Assembly: GCA_030448225.1 (NCBI GenBank)
Contig: JAUJNJ010000019.1
Location: 1 to 18,776 of the forward strand
DNA: 18,776 nt
From: Phycisphaerae bacterium
GTDB taxonomy: Bacteria > Planctomycetota > Phycisphaerae > Tepidisphaerales > Tepidisphaeraceae
Reading direction: 5' to 3'
Each line of letters opens with the position of its first letter. Position 1 is the first letter of the stretch. Positions 1-9,880 of the stretch are shown piece after piece. The notes below the pieces were generated by a model. That model had not been told where the DNA came from, searched no databases, and saw only the letters and a list, made by a program, of their open reading frames with translations. The position numbers and the translations under genes are program-made.

Positions 1-53
1 AAATATTGAGAACGTCGCGACCGAAGATCCTCGACCACTTCACCCGACGACCG

Positions 54-973
54 TCAGCGCCAAGCTCTTGAGCGACCAGCGCTGAACGCGATGTCTTCCT
101 CGACGATGCGTGCGCGTCTCGACGGCCCCGCCGAAGTCGGCGCGCCGCGGGTCGAGCAGCGCGTCGACAGGCGCCAGGCGCGCTTGTAGCGCCCGGCGGT
201 GACGAGCACGGCAGCCTTGCCCGCCAGCGCCTCGCGGCGCCTCGGCGGCGTCGTCGATGAGGTAGGCGTCCTTGCCGGCGGCCCTGGCCGTGTCGACGAG
301 GGCGCGGCTGTTCGAGCTGTTCGCCTCGATCACGAGCACCACGTCCCCACCGGCGACGCCGCGTTCACCGCGTTCTGCCGGTTCGTCGTCGCGTAGCAGA
401 TGTCTTCCTTCGGCGGGGCCTTGATGTTCGGGAACCGCGCCTTGAGCGCCGCGATCGTGCGCGTCGCCTCGCAGACGCTCAGCGTCGTCTGCGTGACGAA
501 CGCGAGGCGGTCGGGGTCCGGGACCTCCAGCACGACCTCCTCGGGCGACTCGACCACGCGGATGCTCTGCGGGGCCTCCCCCACCGTGCCGATCGCCTCG
601 TCGTGGTTGCGGTGGCCGATGAAGACGATCGTGTACCCCTGCTTGGCGAAAGGCAGCACCTCGAGGTGCACCTTCGTCACGAGCGGGCACGTGGCGTCGA
701 CCTCCACCAGTCGCCGGGCCTTGGACTGCCGCCGCACCTCCGGCGAGATGCCGTGGGCGCCGTAGACGACCACGCCCCCTCGGGGACCTCGGCGATCTCG
801 TCGACGAACACGACGCCGCTGGCTCTTGAAGTCGTCGACGACGTGCTTGTTGTGGACGATCTCGTGGAAGACGTAGATCGCCGCGTTCTTTGAGTGCAGG
901 ACCTCGTCGACGACGTCGATCGCCATGTTGACGCCGCGCAGAAGCCGCGGGGGTTGGCGAGGAGAACTTTCAT
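54..973 (-). CDS. ispH: 4-hydroxy-3-methylbut-2-enyl diphosphate reductase (IspH/LytB), frameshifted
   Basis: IspH is the cytosolic [4Fe-4S] enzyme that reduces HMBPP to IPP and DMAPP, the last step of the MEP isoprenoid pathway. The start ATG (973-971) gives MKVLLANPRGFCA, with the first cluster cysteine in GFCAGV. Reading on through frame changes gives NMAIDVVDEVL, the family stretch AHGISPEVRRQ, DATCPLVTKVHLEV (second cysteine), GHRNHDEAIGTVGEAP, and ICYATTNRQNAVN (third cysteine). EANSSNSRALVDTA and a C-terminal IVEEDIAF follow. All three cluster cysteines are present, and the rebuilt length of about 305 residues is normal for IspH. At least three frameshifts are visible; the first is at GCGGCGTC, where GCGGGCGTC is expected (a G lost from a run). 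The stop is uncertain: one frame ends at 54 and another at 40. The gene diverges from the DUF1015 gene. Indels look like sequence errors because the motifs are undecayed. Confidence 0.93.
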
Positions 974-1213
974 GCGGGACGTCGGGTTCAGCTCGGGAAC
1001 GGGAGGGGCAGACGTTCGGGCCTGCCACGCGTACTTCGTCACCGTTCCGATCGGTTCCACCAATGTTATCGATCGACGGGGGTGCGGGTCTACAGAGACG
1101 GTCCGGGATGGCCCTTCGGGCCGGACGCTAAAAGTGGGGTTTGGACGAGGTGCCGACGGTGCCTTATCTTGGGCGCGTCGGTGGAAGACCGGTTCCAACA
1201 GGGAGTGTGACGC
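974..1213. promoter_or_regulatory. Divergent intergenic region between ispH and the DUF1015 gene
   Basis: This stretch must hold the promoters of both flanking genes. It contains a GTCCGG...CCGGAC dyad at 1101-1126 enclosing a second hairpin, GGCCC-TTC-GGGCC, at 1110-1122. A weak plus-strand promoter candidate is TTGGAC (1141-1146) with 18 bases to TATCTT (1165-1170). The DUF1015 gene has a good ribosome site, AGGGAG at 1200-1205, eight bases before its GTG. No clear minus-strand promoter could be chosen for ispH. Confidence 0.25.
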
Positions 1214-2505
1214 GTGGCTGATTCGACCGTTTATGGGGTTCGGTTCGCGGGACAAGTTCCCGGACGTGTCGGCGGTCCTCGCGCCGCCGTACGACGTGCT
1301 CGACGAGCGGGCAAGGCCGCGCTGCAGGCCCGGCGCGAACAACATCGTCACGGTCGACCTCCCCCACCCTGCCGCCCAAGACCGCCGGCCCCGACGACGC
1401 GTACGAGCAGTCGAACATGGCGCTGCAGGCGTGGCTGCACGCCGGGATGCTCGCCGCGACGCCCGGCCGGGCGCTGTACCTGTACACGCAGTCGGCCGAC
1501 CACAACGGGCGGATGCTGCACCGCCGCGGGTTCGTGGCGCTCGTGCGTGGCTGTCGCCGTTCGGGCAGGGGCAGGTCGTGCCGCACGAGCAGACCTACGC
1601 CAGCGCGATCGAGGACCGCCTGAAGCTCATGCCACGCGGATGCAACTGTCGCCGATCTTCGGGCTCTTCGCCGACGTGCAACGAGGTCACGGCATGCTCT
1701 ACGCCAACCTCGGCCGGCCGGAGTTGTCGGGCGTGGTCGACGGCGTGCAGAACGACTTGTGGAGCGTGATCGACGCGGAACTGGAAAATCGCGTGATCGA
1801 TTGGATGGGCACCAAGCCGGTCTACATCGCCGACGGGCACCACCGCTACACGACCCGCTGCAGTACCTCGCCGAGCAGGAGCGCCTCAACGGCGGGCCGC
1901 TGCCGGCGGCGACCCGGCGAACTACTGCAGTTCGTGCTCGTCGGCATGCAGGACGACGGGCTGATCATCCTGCCCACCCACCGGATGATCGGCGGCTTGT
2001 CGAACTTCGACGCCGCCGCCTTCCGCGCGGCCGTCGCCGGCAACTTCGACGTCGCCGAGACGCCGCTGTCGCCCGACCACGTCGACGAGTTCGTCAACGT
2101 CGTGCCCCAAGCAGCCCGCCCACACGTTCGGCCTCTACGACGGGCGGGCGCGCAAGCTCTACCAGCTCACCCTGAAGAACCGCGACGCTGGCCTCCCTCG
2201 AGCCCGACCGCAGCGACGCGTGGCGGCGGCTCGACGTGGCGATCCTCCAGCCGCTACCTGCTCGACGAGGTCCTCGGCCCGGGAAGTTCGCCGGCGGCCG
2301 GGAGCTAACCAAGGGGTACACGCCCGACCTGTACGCGATCGCCCCGCAGGTCGACGGCGAGCGATACCAGATCGCCCTGCTGCTCCGCTCCACCCCGATC
2401 AGCGGCTCGAACAACTCGGCCAGCACGGCGAGGTCATGCCGCCCAAGAGCACCTACTTTTGCCCGAAGCTCGCCACCGGGATGGTCATGAAGGCCGCTGG
2501 AGTAA
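1214..2505 (+). CDS. DUF1015 family protein, frameshifted
   Basis: This is a member of the DUF1015 family, cytosolic proteins of unknown biochemical function that are widespread in bacteria. The GTG start at 1214 follows AGGGAG at 1200-1205. Motifs read across several frames: an IRPFMG-type N-terminus, FPDVSAVLAPPYDVLDE, NNIVTVDLP, LSPIFGLFADVQ, and the family signature VYIADGHHRYTT near 1830. FVLVGMQDDGLIILPTHRMI follows, and the ending is STYFCPKLATGMVMK. The product is about 430 residues, the normal length. The last frame closes at TAA 2503-2505 if one base in GCCGCTGGAG is dropped (giving LE before the stop). At least eight frame changes occur; one is ACGACCCGCTGCAG just after the HHRY signature, where one C appears lost. 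Because every block is conserved, I take these as sequence errors and the gene as functional. The family assignment is firm; no specific role can be given. Confidence 0.85.
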
Positions 2506-2517
2506 GCGCGCGCCTCG

Positions 2518-2539
2518 CTCCGTCCGATTTAGGACGGAG
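2518..2539 (+). terminator. Stem-loop after the DUF1015 gene
   Basis: A perfect 8-bp stem, CTCCGTCC (2518-2525) with GGACGGAG (2532-2539) around the loop GATTTA, starts 12 bases after the DUF1015 stop. There is no T-run behind it, so it may act as a bidirectional or Rho-assisted terminator between the convergent genes. The rest of 2506-2726 shows nothing else. Confidence 0.45.
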
Positions 2540-2726
2540 GGCGTCGCAGAACACGGCACCTCGTGGCGTCGCCCGGTTGGTGCATTTCATCTTAAGAGCA
2601 ACAGGAGCATCTCACACGGGTCTCGTGGGCCTGCGGGAGATCCTTCGCCGCGCCCGATGACAGGTACAGGCGACGCTACGCGGCGTTCGAAACCGCTCCC
2701 AAGGCGCGCCCGGTCGGCGGGTGCGG

Positions 2727-4936
2727 TCAATCCTTCTGCCGGGCGAGGAGCGTGGGGTCGAGCGTCTTGAGGTTGAGCGCAGGACGGACAGGACGTGCTC
2801 CCCGCCCTCCTGCACGCGGGTGACGTAGCAGGTGTCGCCGGCGACCCACTGGGCGCATCGGGCTTCTTCACGCCGAGCGTGCCGAGCGGGCGGCCGCTGA
2901 CGACGTCGTAGAGCGCGTTGCCGTAGATCAGCCACACCCGGCCGTCGCCGACGAAGCTCGCCGCGCGGCCCTGGAACGCCTCCGACCCGGCGGGCACGAG
3001 GCCGGCGGGTACAGGTGCTCGCGGACGAGCTTCCCGGTGACGATGTCCCACGCGAGCATCAGGCCCTGCCCTCGCTCCTCGACCATCATCGCGACGTACC
3101 GCCGGTCGGCCGACAGGCGATCCCGCCGACGCGGTTGCCGACGTTCCAGTTCAGCTGCGTCACCGGGATCTGCCGCGTCATCCGCTCCTCGCGGCCGAGC
3201 GTGTGGATCTCGATCGTGACCGCCGGGCACGCGGCTGAGGAAGGCCATCATCTGCCCGTCGCCGCTGATCACGTGGTCCTGCAGCTCGCAGGAGCGGGCC
3301 CATCTTCGTGATCCGCCGCGACCAGAGCCCCTTGCGCACGTTGAGCAGTTCGAGCGACGACACGTTCTCCGCGCTCCGCCAGTGGACGAGCAGTTGCTCG
3401 GCGTCGGTGAACCCGAGCAGCGTCGGGTGCCCGTGCCGCGGGTCGAGCGGGCGCCGACGGCAGGAAGCGGTTGGCCGCGTACGACCAGGTCTGGACCGAC
3501 AGGCTCGGAAGCCATGAGACGCGCGACGAGCGCGCCGTCGGTGCTGAGGTGGTACTCGGTATTGCCCTGCGAGAACGTCGCCTCGCCGCCGCTCTTCCAC
3601 GCCGGTGCTCCAGCGGGTGATCGTGTCCGGGCTGGCCGCGCCGCAGCACGCCGACCCACGAGATGGGCCCGGCGGGACGACGATCTCGTCGAAGCGGCCT
3701 CGATCGTCGCGCCACTCGGACACGATCGGCAGCGGCACACCTACCGCGCCGCCGCCGCCGACGCCGCCGGGGCATCCCCGCCGCCGCCCGGGCGCAGCGA
3801 AGAACGGGTCGTCCTCGGCACGGGCGGCGGCGGCGGCGGCGTGGTCGCGGGATCGATCGAAGTGCCGGGCGCGGCGGGGATGGCGGCCTCGCGCGTCGTC
3901 GGGCGCGGCGACCGGGGCGTGGCGGCGCGTTCGGCGACGCGGACCGCGTCGCCGCCGCCCTCGCGTTCGCCTGGCGTCCTCGGCGTGGCCGGTTCCGCCA
4001 GCGGCTCGGCGAGCGGCCTCGACGAGCACCGGGCGGCGGACCGGCCGCCTTGGCGACGCGGACGGCCGGGCGGGTCCACCGCAGGCCCGGGCCGAGCGGG
4101 TTCTCGGCGAACGCGCTGGGGTCGCTCGTCCGGCTTGAGCGACTTGCTCACGAGCAGCTCGAACAGCGTCGCGACGAGGGCCGCGATCGTCATCGACGCC
4201 GCGAACGCCGGGCGCCGAGGCCGAGCGTGAGCGGCCCCTCCTCCGGCTTCAGCCGCAGCAGCAGCCACAGCCCCGGCAGCCACAGCACCAAGCCGATCAC
4301 GACCGAGGATCAGGTCGGACCGCTGCCTGTCGATGAGCCACATCACGCACCCGGTCGCGTAGGGCAGCGCGAAGACCGGCGCGCCGACCCGCCACGCGGC
4401 CGGCGGGGGCAGGCGGAAGCCGCAGGCGGTTGCTGGCGTCGCTGCGGATCGCGAGGTAGGCCGCGGGCAGCACGAACATGCCGAACCTGCTGCCATCATC
4501 AGCAGGCGGACCGCCGTCGCCCACCTCGGGCATCCTTCTCTTCCACGCCCGCGACGGGTTGGCTCACGAGCCAGACCGTGCAGGCGACGACGATCAGGAC
4601 CGGGAGCCAGCGGTCGACGTGGTGGCTGAACGGGAAGCGGTACAGCGTTGGAGCGGTCGGGCTCGAACTCCTGCGACGCCTGCTCGAACAGCATGCGTCG
4701 GGGTCGACGAAGCCCTCGCCCGCCCGGGCGTGCCGGCCGCCGCCGCCGCCGCCGCCGTACGCCTCGGCCACGCCGCCGATGTGCTCGAGGTCGTCGGCGA
4801 AGAGCACGTCGTCGTCATCCGAATTCGCCGGGCACGGCGATGATCGTCGAGCACTTGCGGCAAGCCGCACCTTCCGCCCGGCCACCGATTCGGCGGCGTT
4901 GAAACGCGTGCGGCACGTCGGACATTGCACTACCAC
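2727..4936 (-). CDS. Zinc-ribbon membrane protein with WD40-like beta-propeller region, frameshifted
   Basis: I do not recognise a named gene. The likely GTG start (4936) gives MVVQCPTCRTRFNAAES, then GRKVR and, after a frame change, CRKCSTIIAVPGEFG. The CPTC/CRKC pairs form an MJ0042-type zinc ribbon at roughly residues 5-40. A linker with a run of glycines follows, then hydrophobic segments WLPVLIVVACTVWLVSQPV, MFVLPAAYLAI, VVIGLVLWLPGLWLLLRL and AFAASMTIAALVATLFELLV. Together they suggest about four membrane helices. After a Pro/Ala-rich spacer come propeller-type strands: WSYAANRFLPS, LLGFTDAEQLLVHWRS, ADRRYVAMMVEERGQG, AWDIVTGKLVREHLYP, VWLIYGNALYDVVSGRPLG. The rebuilt end NLKTLDPTLLARQKD closes with TGA at 2729-2727. 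Total length is about 735 residues. Many indels break the frame. A membrane-tethered regulator or scaffold is possible, but no function is shown. Confidence 0.7.
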
Positions 4937-5383
4937 GAGTCATCCCCACTGGGCCGGAAAGCCGGCCCGACCCGCGCGGCGGCGGTCCCTTCGATGCGCG
5001 TCGGTCACGCTGATCGACGGCGTCGCGCGCGCCCGGCGGGACGCGACGCACGGTCGGTCGGTCGTCCGGTCCACGCCGGGCCGCCGCGCCTGGTGCGGCC
5101 CGCGGCCCGCGGCCCCGGCCCCCGGCGCCGTGCGACGCGATCGTACCCGCGGCGGGCGACAGAGTTGAGGCACGCCGCCCCGAGACGTCCGTTTTCGCCG
5201 TTCGGCATGTCAGCGAGCCGCCCGTTTGGGGACATCGCAACGAGCGCGCGGCGTCGTCGTCCGGGTCGGGCTCGTCGCGTCGGACCGCGTGGGGCCGCCG
5301 CCGCGTCGGATTCCATGGCCCTGCGGGCCTACCGCGAAACGGGCCGGGCGCGCCTGGCGGCTGGCGCCCTCCGCGTCGTCGCG
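4937..5383. other. Intergenic stretch upstream of the zinc-ribbon gene
   Basis: About 450 bases lie between two minus-strand genes. I see no convincing gene on either strand. A small hairpin, GGCCC-TGC-GGGCC (5317-5329), lies just beyond the end of the FHA-GspE gene and could serve as its terminator, though it has no T-run. A short CGGT-type tandem run lies near 5051-5065. The promoter of the zinc-ribbon gene must be here, but I could not choose a clear -35/-10 pair. The open frames that cross it are low-complexity GC-rich frames without recognisable motifs. Confidence 0.4.
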
Positions 5384-7172
5384 TCAGAAGCCGACGACGC
5401 GCTCGATCTCCTCGTACGACACGACGCCCTCGGCGAGCAGTTCGAACGCGCCCTGTTCGAGCGAGCGGAACCCGCCGGCGGTGATCGCCTCGCGCAGCTC
5501 GGTGATCGGCGCCGAGCGGATGATGAGGTCGCGGAAGCTCTGGGTCGTGTTCAGCAGCTCGTACAGCGCCCGCCGCCCGGCGTACCCGGTGTTGAAGCAG
5601 CGGTGGCACCCGCGGGCGGCGAAGACCTGCGTCGCGCCCTCGGCCGCGCGCCCATGCGCAGGCGGACGTCGTCGGTCACCTTCTTCGGACGCTTGCAGTA
5701 GGGGCAAGTTGCCGCACGAGCCGCTGGGCCAGCACGACCTGCAGGCCCTGGCTGAGCATGTACGGCTCGATGCCGAGGTCGAGCAGGCGGTAGACGGTGC
5801 CGAGCGTGTCCTTCGTGTGGATCGTCGAGAAGACCATGTGCCCGGTGATCGACGCCTGCATGGCGATCTTGGCCGTCTCGGCGTCGCGGACCTCGCCGAC
5901 GAGGATCACGTCCGGGTCCTGCCGCAGGACCGACCGCAGCAGCCGCCGGGAACGACTTGCCCTTCTCCTCGTCGACCGGCAGCTGGGTGACGCCCTGGAT
6001 CTGGATCTCGACCGGGTCCTCGATCGTCACGACGTTGCGCTGGCGCAGGTCGATGCTGCGGATCAGCGCGTAGAGCGAGGTCGTCTTGCCCGGGAGCCGG
6101 TCGGCCCGCAGACCAGCACCATGCCCGAGTCCTGCCGCACGGACCGCAGCAGCTCCCGCTCGGCCGGGGGCGGCAGCTTCAGGTCGGCGACGCGCCCGGG
6201 CGCGTTGGACGGGTCGAGCACGCGGGTGACCATCTTCTGGCCGAACACGCTGGGCACGAAGCTGACGCGGTAGTCCACCCGCCGCGCCCCCCCGGCCTGC
6301 GCGTGCTCGCCGCGGGCGGGGACGTTCACGACGAAGTGCCCCTCCTGCACGATGCTCTTCTGCGACGGGTCCAGCTCGCACAGGATCTTGATCAGCGACG
6401 CCATGCGGTGCCCGGCCTCGTTCGGCAGGCGGGCGGCGTCGATCATCGCGCCGTCGATGCGGACGCGCAGCTGTTGGCTCTCGCCCTTGGGCTCGAGGTG
6501 GATGTCGCTCGCCCGGCCGCGGAAGCAGACGAGCAGCAGCAGGCGGATCAGGTCGACCGTCTCCCGCGACGCGCCGGTGCCGGGCGACGGGCCGGCCGGG
6601 TGGACGAGCTGCCCGCGCGAGTTGATCAGCGCGATGTCGGTCTCGCCGAACGGCTTGGCCGGCGCCTGCTCCGAGAGCGTGCGCAGGTCGTGCAGGAAAT
6701 TGGCCTTGTCCTGCTGCGACGCGTCGGACTCGATCGGGATCGGCATCGAGTCCAGGTCGTCGTCGATCACGTCGCTGTCGGTCAGCTCCTCGAGGTCCTC
6801 GTCCCCCTCGTGCGGCGCGCCGGGCAGGATCCCGGCCAGCGCGTCGGGCGTGATCTCGTCGATCGGCTGCTCGACCAGCGCCTCGGGCAGGACGACCACC
6901 AGCTCGGTCTGGCCGACCGTCACCACGTCGCCCGGCGCCAGCAGCGCCGAGCGGACCGGGCGGCCGTTGACGCGCGTGGGGTTGCTCGCGCCGAGGTCGC
7001 GGATCAGGTACCCGTCCGGCGCCTTTTCGATCACGCAGTGGAAGCGGCTGGCGAGCTTGTCCGGGACGACGACCTGGTTCTCGCTGTGGCGGCCGATCGA
7101 CACCGGGTCGCGCCCGAGCACGATCTGCCGCCGGCCGGCCGCGGTCTGGATTTCGAGGTAGGGCTGCTCCAT
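5384..7172 (-). CDS. FHA domain-GspE/PilB secretion/pilus ATPase fusion, frameshifted
   Basis: This is a cytoplasmic hexameric ATPase of the type II secretion/type IV pilus family with an added N-terminal phosphopeptide-binding FHA domain. ATG 7172 gives MEQPYLEI. The FHA domain spans roughly residues 1-95, with GRHS (27-30), SRFHC (42-46) and VNG (68-70). An acidic linker (about 120-150) leads to the ATPase, with RASDIHLEP near 220. Further motifs are Walker A GPTGSGKTT, EDPVE, Walker B-type VILVGEVRD, the His box [10 protein letters not shown], and the zinc-binding CPYC...CHRCFNTGY. The end is TGA 5386-5384, about 596 residues. Four frame breaks are visible. At Walker A the minus strand reads TCCCGGGCAAG for an expected TCCGGCAAG, one extra C and one extra G; the others lie near 5948, 5710 and 5650. 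No pilin, GspF or secretin gene is in view, so secretion and pilus roles cannot be separated. Confidence 0.92.
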
Positions 7173-7269
7173 GGACGCAATACTTCCCCCGCGCGTCGCG
7201 TGGCGGCCGTCGATGGGTGACACGACCCGGCGGGAACAACCGGGCCGCCACGACCCAGCCGGTCGCCGG

Positions 7270-7275
7270 AGTATA
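7270..7275 (-). promoter_or_regulatory. Possible -10 element of the FHA-GspE gene
   Basis: The minus strand reads TATACT here, five of six matches to the sigma-70 -10 box, about 97 bases upstream of the ATG. No good -35 hexamer stands at 16-18 bases. A purine-rich GGGGGAAG lies about 10 bases before the start and can serve as ribosome site. Confidence 0.3.
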
Positions 7276-7448
7276 CCCGATCGGCCCCGCGTATTCCCGC
7301 GCGTCCTGACGACCTGACCCCGCTCATCCAACCTTAACGCAATGCGCCGCGGATGAGTTCTGATCAGCACATCTCGGAGCTACGCGAAACGGGGCCACCC
7401 CCCGGTTCGCGACCGGCCCGAAGGGCCGAGCCCCGCCGCGCCTGCCCC

Positions 7449-7467
7449 GGTTCAGGTGTACTGAACC
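7449..7467 (-). terminator. Stem-loop downstream of the Tudor/WD40-like gene
   Basis: A perfect 7-bp stem, GGTTCAG (7449-7455) with CTGAACC (7461-7467) around the loop GTGTA, lies about 85 bases beyond the minus-strand stop at 7553. There is no T-run on the minus strand side, so termination is only a guess. A second small hairpin at 7414-7428 follows it. Confidence 0.35.
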
Positions 7468-7552
7468 TCTCACCTCACGTTCCCCTCATCTCCTCGACGC
7501 GCGCCGCTCTTCGACCGGCGGCTAACCGGGCTGAGCGAGCGTTGTCGCCCAT

Positions 7553-9880
7553 TTAGAACGGGACGTTCGGCGCCGCCGCCCCCGCGGGCGCGGCGTCCAC
7601 CGCCTTGCCCGCGCCGGCGCCCGCGCTGGTGAGCGGCCCGCTGCCATACCACGCCGGCTCGCGCGGGCGGGCGAGGGCGGTCGGCAGCCGGGCGTTCAGC
7701 AGGAACCCGACGTTCGGCCGCGACGCCTCGGCCACCGCCTGCTCGACCGTCTGCCCCTCCTTCATCTGCAGGAAGTTCCCGACCGACGACATGGTGGACG
7801 ACTCCCACACCGTCTTGCCGGCCGCCTCGATCGCGAGCCGCGCCTTCTGCTCGGTCACCGTCACCTTCGACGTCGGGCCCCACCGCGGCGCGCCGACCGG
7901 GCGATACTGGCGCTCCTCGCTCTTGCCGGGCGACGTGCTGGCCACGACCTTCACCGGCTGCCCGTCGGCCACCGTCACGCCGATGCGCGCCAGTTCCTTC
8001 TTCAGGTGGTCGGTCACCCGCTGTTGCTCTTCGGCGGTCACGCCGGGCAGGTTCACCTCGAGCGACGCGCTCGCGCCGGGCTTGAGCAGCAGCAGGTCGT
8101 CGCCGTTCAGTTGCTTCGCCAGCGCCAGGGCGCCCTCGTGCGGCACCGCGACGTTGGCCAGCACGGCCAGCCCGCGGGCCGGGTCGGTCGTGGCGAACAG
8201 CAGCCGGCCCGACGGCATGACGACGGACTCCCCGATCGATCGCTCGTAGCGCCAGAGCGGGATGCCGAGGTCGAAGTCGATGAGGAACGACCCGTTGACC
8301 AGCCCGTACCGATCTGCCACGACTTCCATCGGTCCGCCGATGTTGCCGCTCAGCGTGAAGTCGCGGAGGAGTTTCCCGGTCGCGACGTCCCAGACCGCGA
8401 CCGGCCCGGCGTGCCAGGCGACCAGTCGGTTCCCGCTCGGGCTGAAGCCGTACGCCGCGTCGGCGGCCCAGTGGTACGGCATCCTCGCGATCACCGTGGC
8501 GGTCCTGGGGTCGAGGATCACGACGAACCCGGGCGTGCCGATCGCGAGGTACTTGCCGCCCGCGCTGAGCGCGGGCGTCATCCCGTAGCCGACCTGCGCG
8601 GCGTACGTCGCCTTGCCGGTCCGCACGTCCCAGATCCCCAGCCGGCCCCGGCCGCCGACCGTGAGGATGTGCGTGTCGTCGACGAACATGGCCGCGTCGA
8701 CGTCGCGACTGGCCCAGTTGCCGTCGTTGTATGGGAACAGGGCCAGCACCTTCTTCGCCGGCCCGGCCGCCATCGACCAGACCTCGACGCGGTCCTTCTT
8801 GCCGCGCTCGAACTCGTCGGCGCGGACGAGGACGCTCTTGCCGTCCGGGCTGACGTCCATCACCTTCGACGGGCGGTCGATCGAGAACGCGCCGGCCGAC
8901 TTCCCGGTCGCGAGGTCGACCCTCTCCACGCCGTTGGACTTCTCCCGTCCGTGCGACACAACGGCGACCGGCGCGGCGCGGCTGACGGCGACGCCGCTGG
9001 GCCGGTTCGAGAATGCGGTGCCGGCCGCGCGAAGCGTGATCGGCCGCGTCGGGAGTTTCTGTGCCGGGGCCGGGTCGGGCGAGAGGCTCCACCGGTCGGC
9101 GCCGCCGCCGGTCAGATCGATCGACGTGGCCTCCGACCAATCGGCCTCGCGGAACGCCGGGTCGTCCTTGAACGCCTCGACGCGGTCGGCCTCCTTCATC
9201 GCGCCGGCGCCGCCGGCGCCGCCGCCCGCGGTCGGCTCGGGCGCCGGGGCGTCGGCGGGCCGTTCCTTGGGCGGGGGTTCGGCCTTGGTCAGCGTCTTGT
9301 TGGGCTGCGCGTGCGGGATCTCATCGACCGTCGACCCCACCGCGCGCAGCCGCCACGGCTCGACCCACTCGAGGAACGGGCCCGGCTCGTAGTTCACGAG
9401 CGTCCACCCGTTGGCCGAGCGGTTCTTGACCTTCGCCTTGCGGTACAGGCCGCCCCACTTCGCCTCGACCGTCTCGCCGACCTTGAACGCCGGCTTGGGC
9501 TTGGCCTTGGGCGTCGACGCAGGCTTCACGCCCGGCTTGGCAGCCCCCGCGCCCGTGGCCGGCTTCATCGCCTCGCCGGCGGCGCCGGTGCCCGTGGCGG
9601 CGGGCTTGCCGCCGGTCGCGGCGCCGGACCCGGCGCGGATGCGGTCGGTCGTCACCCACTCCTCGGTCCCGTCGTCGTACCGGATTTGATACCGCCGCCC
9701 CTCGCGCTTGGCGATCGTGGCGGCGGACCAGGTGTCCCCCTCGCGCACCTCCACGGCCTGCCCCTCCTTGAACCCGGCGGGGGCGGCCTGGGCGAACGCG
9801 GCGCCGGTCGCGATCGACGCGAACATCCCGACGGCCACGACGCTCGCTAACCAGCGGCTAGGATAAGAGATGTGACGCAT
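7553..9880 (-). CDS. Secreted protein with two Tudor/SH3-like domains and a WD40-like propeller
   Basis: This 775-residue protein reads without a frame break. ATG 9880 is fixed by GGGAGG (9890-9885 on the minus strand) four bases upstream. A signal peptide covers residues 1 to about 30 (hydrophobic LASVVAVGMFASIATG, then AFA-Q). A first Tudor/SH3-like fold is at about 36-82 (ATIAKREGRRYQIRYDDGTE...). A second is at about 131-180, with EWVEPWRLR matching EEWVTTDRIR in the first. They are joined by Ala/Pro/Lys-rich linkers. From about 250 to 570, propeller strands include IWDVRTGKA and VWDVATGKLL. The last 170 or so residues form a separate domain (VKVVASTSPGKSEERQY, KVTVTEQKARLAIEAAGKTVWESS) that I remember from planctomycete WD-type proteins but cannot name. 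It probably works outside the cytoplasm as a binding or scaffold protein. No catalytic motif is visible. Confidence 0.8.
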   Translation of the reverse strand: MRHISYPSRWLASVVAVGMFASIATGAAFAQAAPAGFKEGQAVEVREGDTWSAATIAKREGRRYQIRYDDGTEEWVTTDRIRAGSGAATGGKPAATGTGAAGEAMKPATGAGAAKPGVKPASTPKAKPKPAFKVGETVEAKWGGLYRKAKVKNRSANGWTLVNYEPGPFLEWVEPWRLRAVGSTVDEIPHAQPNKTLTKAEPPPKERPADAPAPEPTAGGGAGGAGAMKEADRVEAFKDDPAFREADWSEATSIDLTGGGADRWSLSPDPAPAQKLPTRPITLRAAGTAFSNRPSGVAVSRAAPVAVVSHGREKSNGVERVDLATGKSAGAFSIDRPSKVMDVSPDGKSVLVRADEFERGKKDRVEVWSMAAGPAKKVLALFPYNDGNWASRDVDAAMFVDDTHILTVGGRGRLGIWDVRTGKATYAAQVGYGMTPALSAGGKYLAIGTPGFVVILDPRTATVIARMPYHWAADAAYGFSPSGNRLVAWHAGPVAVWDVATGKLLRDFTLSGNIGGPMEVVADRYGLVNGSFLIDFDLGIPLWRYERSIGESVVMPSGRLLFATTDPARGLAVLANVAVPHEGALALAKQLNGDDLLLLKPGASASLEVNLPGVTAEEQQRVTDHLKKELARIGVTVADGQPVKVVASTSPGKSEERQYRPVGAPRWGPTSKVTVTEQKARLAIEAAGKTVWESSTMSSVGNFLQMKEGQTVEQAVAEASRPNVGFLLNARLPTALARPREPAWYGSGPLTSAGAGAGKAVDAAPAGAAAPNVPF

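Larger units (their letters stand above)
7173..7552. other. Intergenic stretch between FHA-GspE and the Tudor/WD40-like gene
   Basis: About 380 bases carry the leader of the FHA-GspE gene on the left and the 3' flank of the upstream minus-strand gene on the right. Two hairpins stand out: CGGCCC-GAA-GGGCCG at 7414-7428, and the one listed at 7449-7467. No coding potential with recognisable motifs was seen. Confidence 0.4.

Noticed and set aside
3663..5168. A 501-codon open frame on the plus strand
   Set aside because: It is antisense to the zinc-ribbon/propeller gene and runs through the intergenic stretch; no recognisable motif, Arg-rich composition.
7470..9140. A 556-codon minus-strand frame inside the Tudor/WD40-like gene
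   Set aside because: It is an alternative frame of that gene; the other frame has a signal peptide, a good ribosome site and propeller motifs.
8006..9850. A 614-codon open frame on the plus strand
   Set aside because: It lies antisense to the clean Tudor/WD40-like gene, has Arg/Val/Gly-rich composition and no ribosome site or motif.
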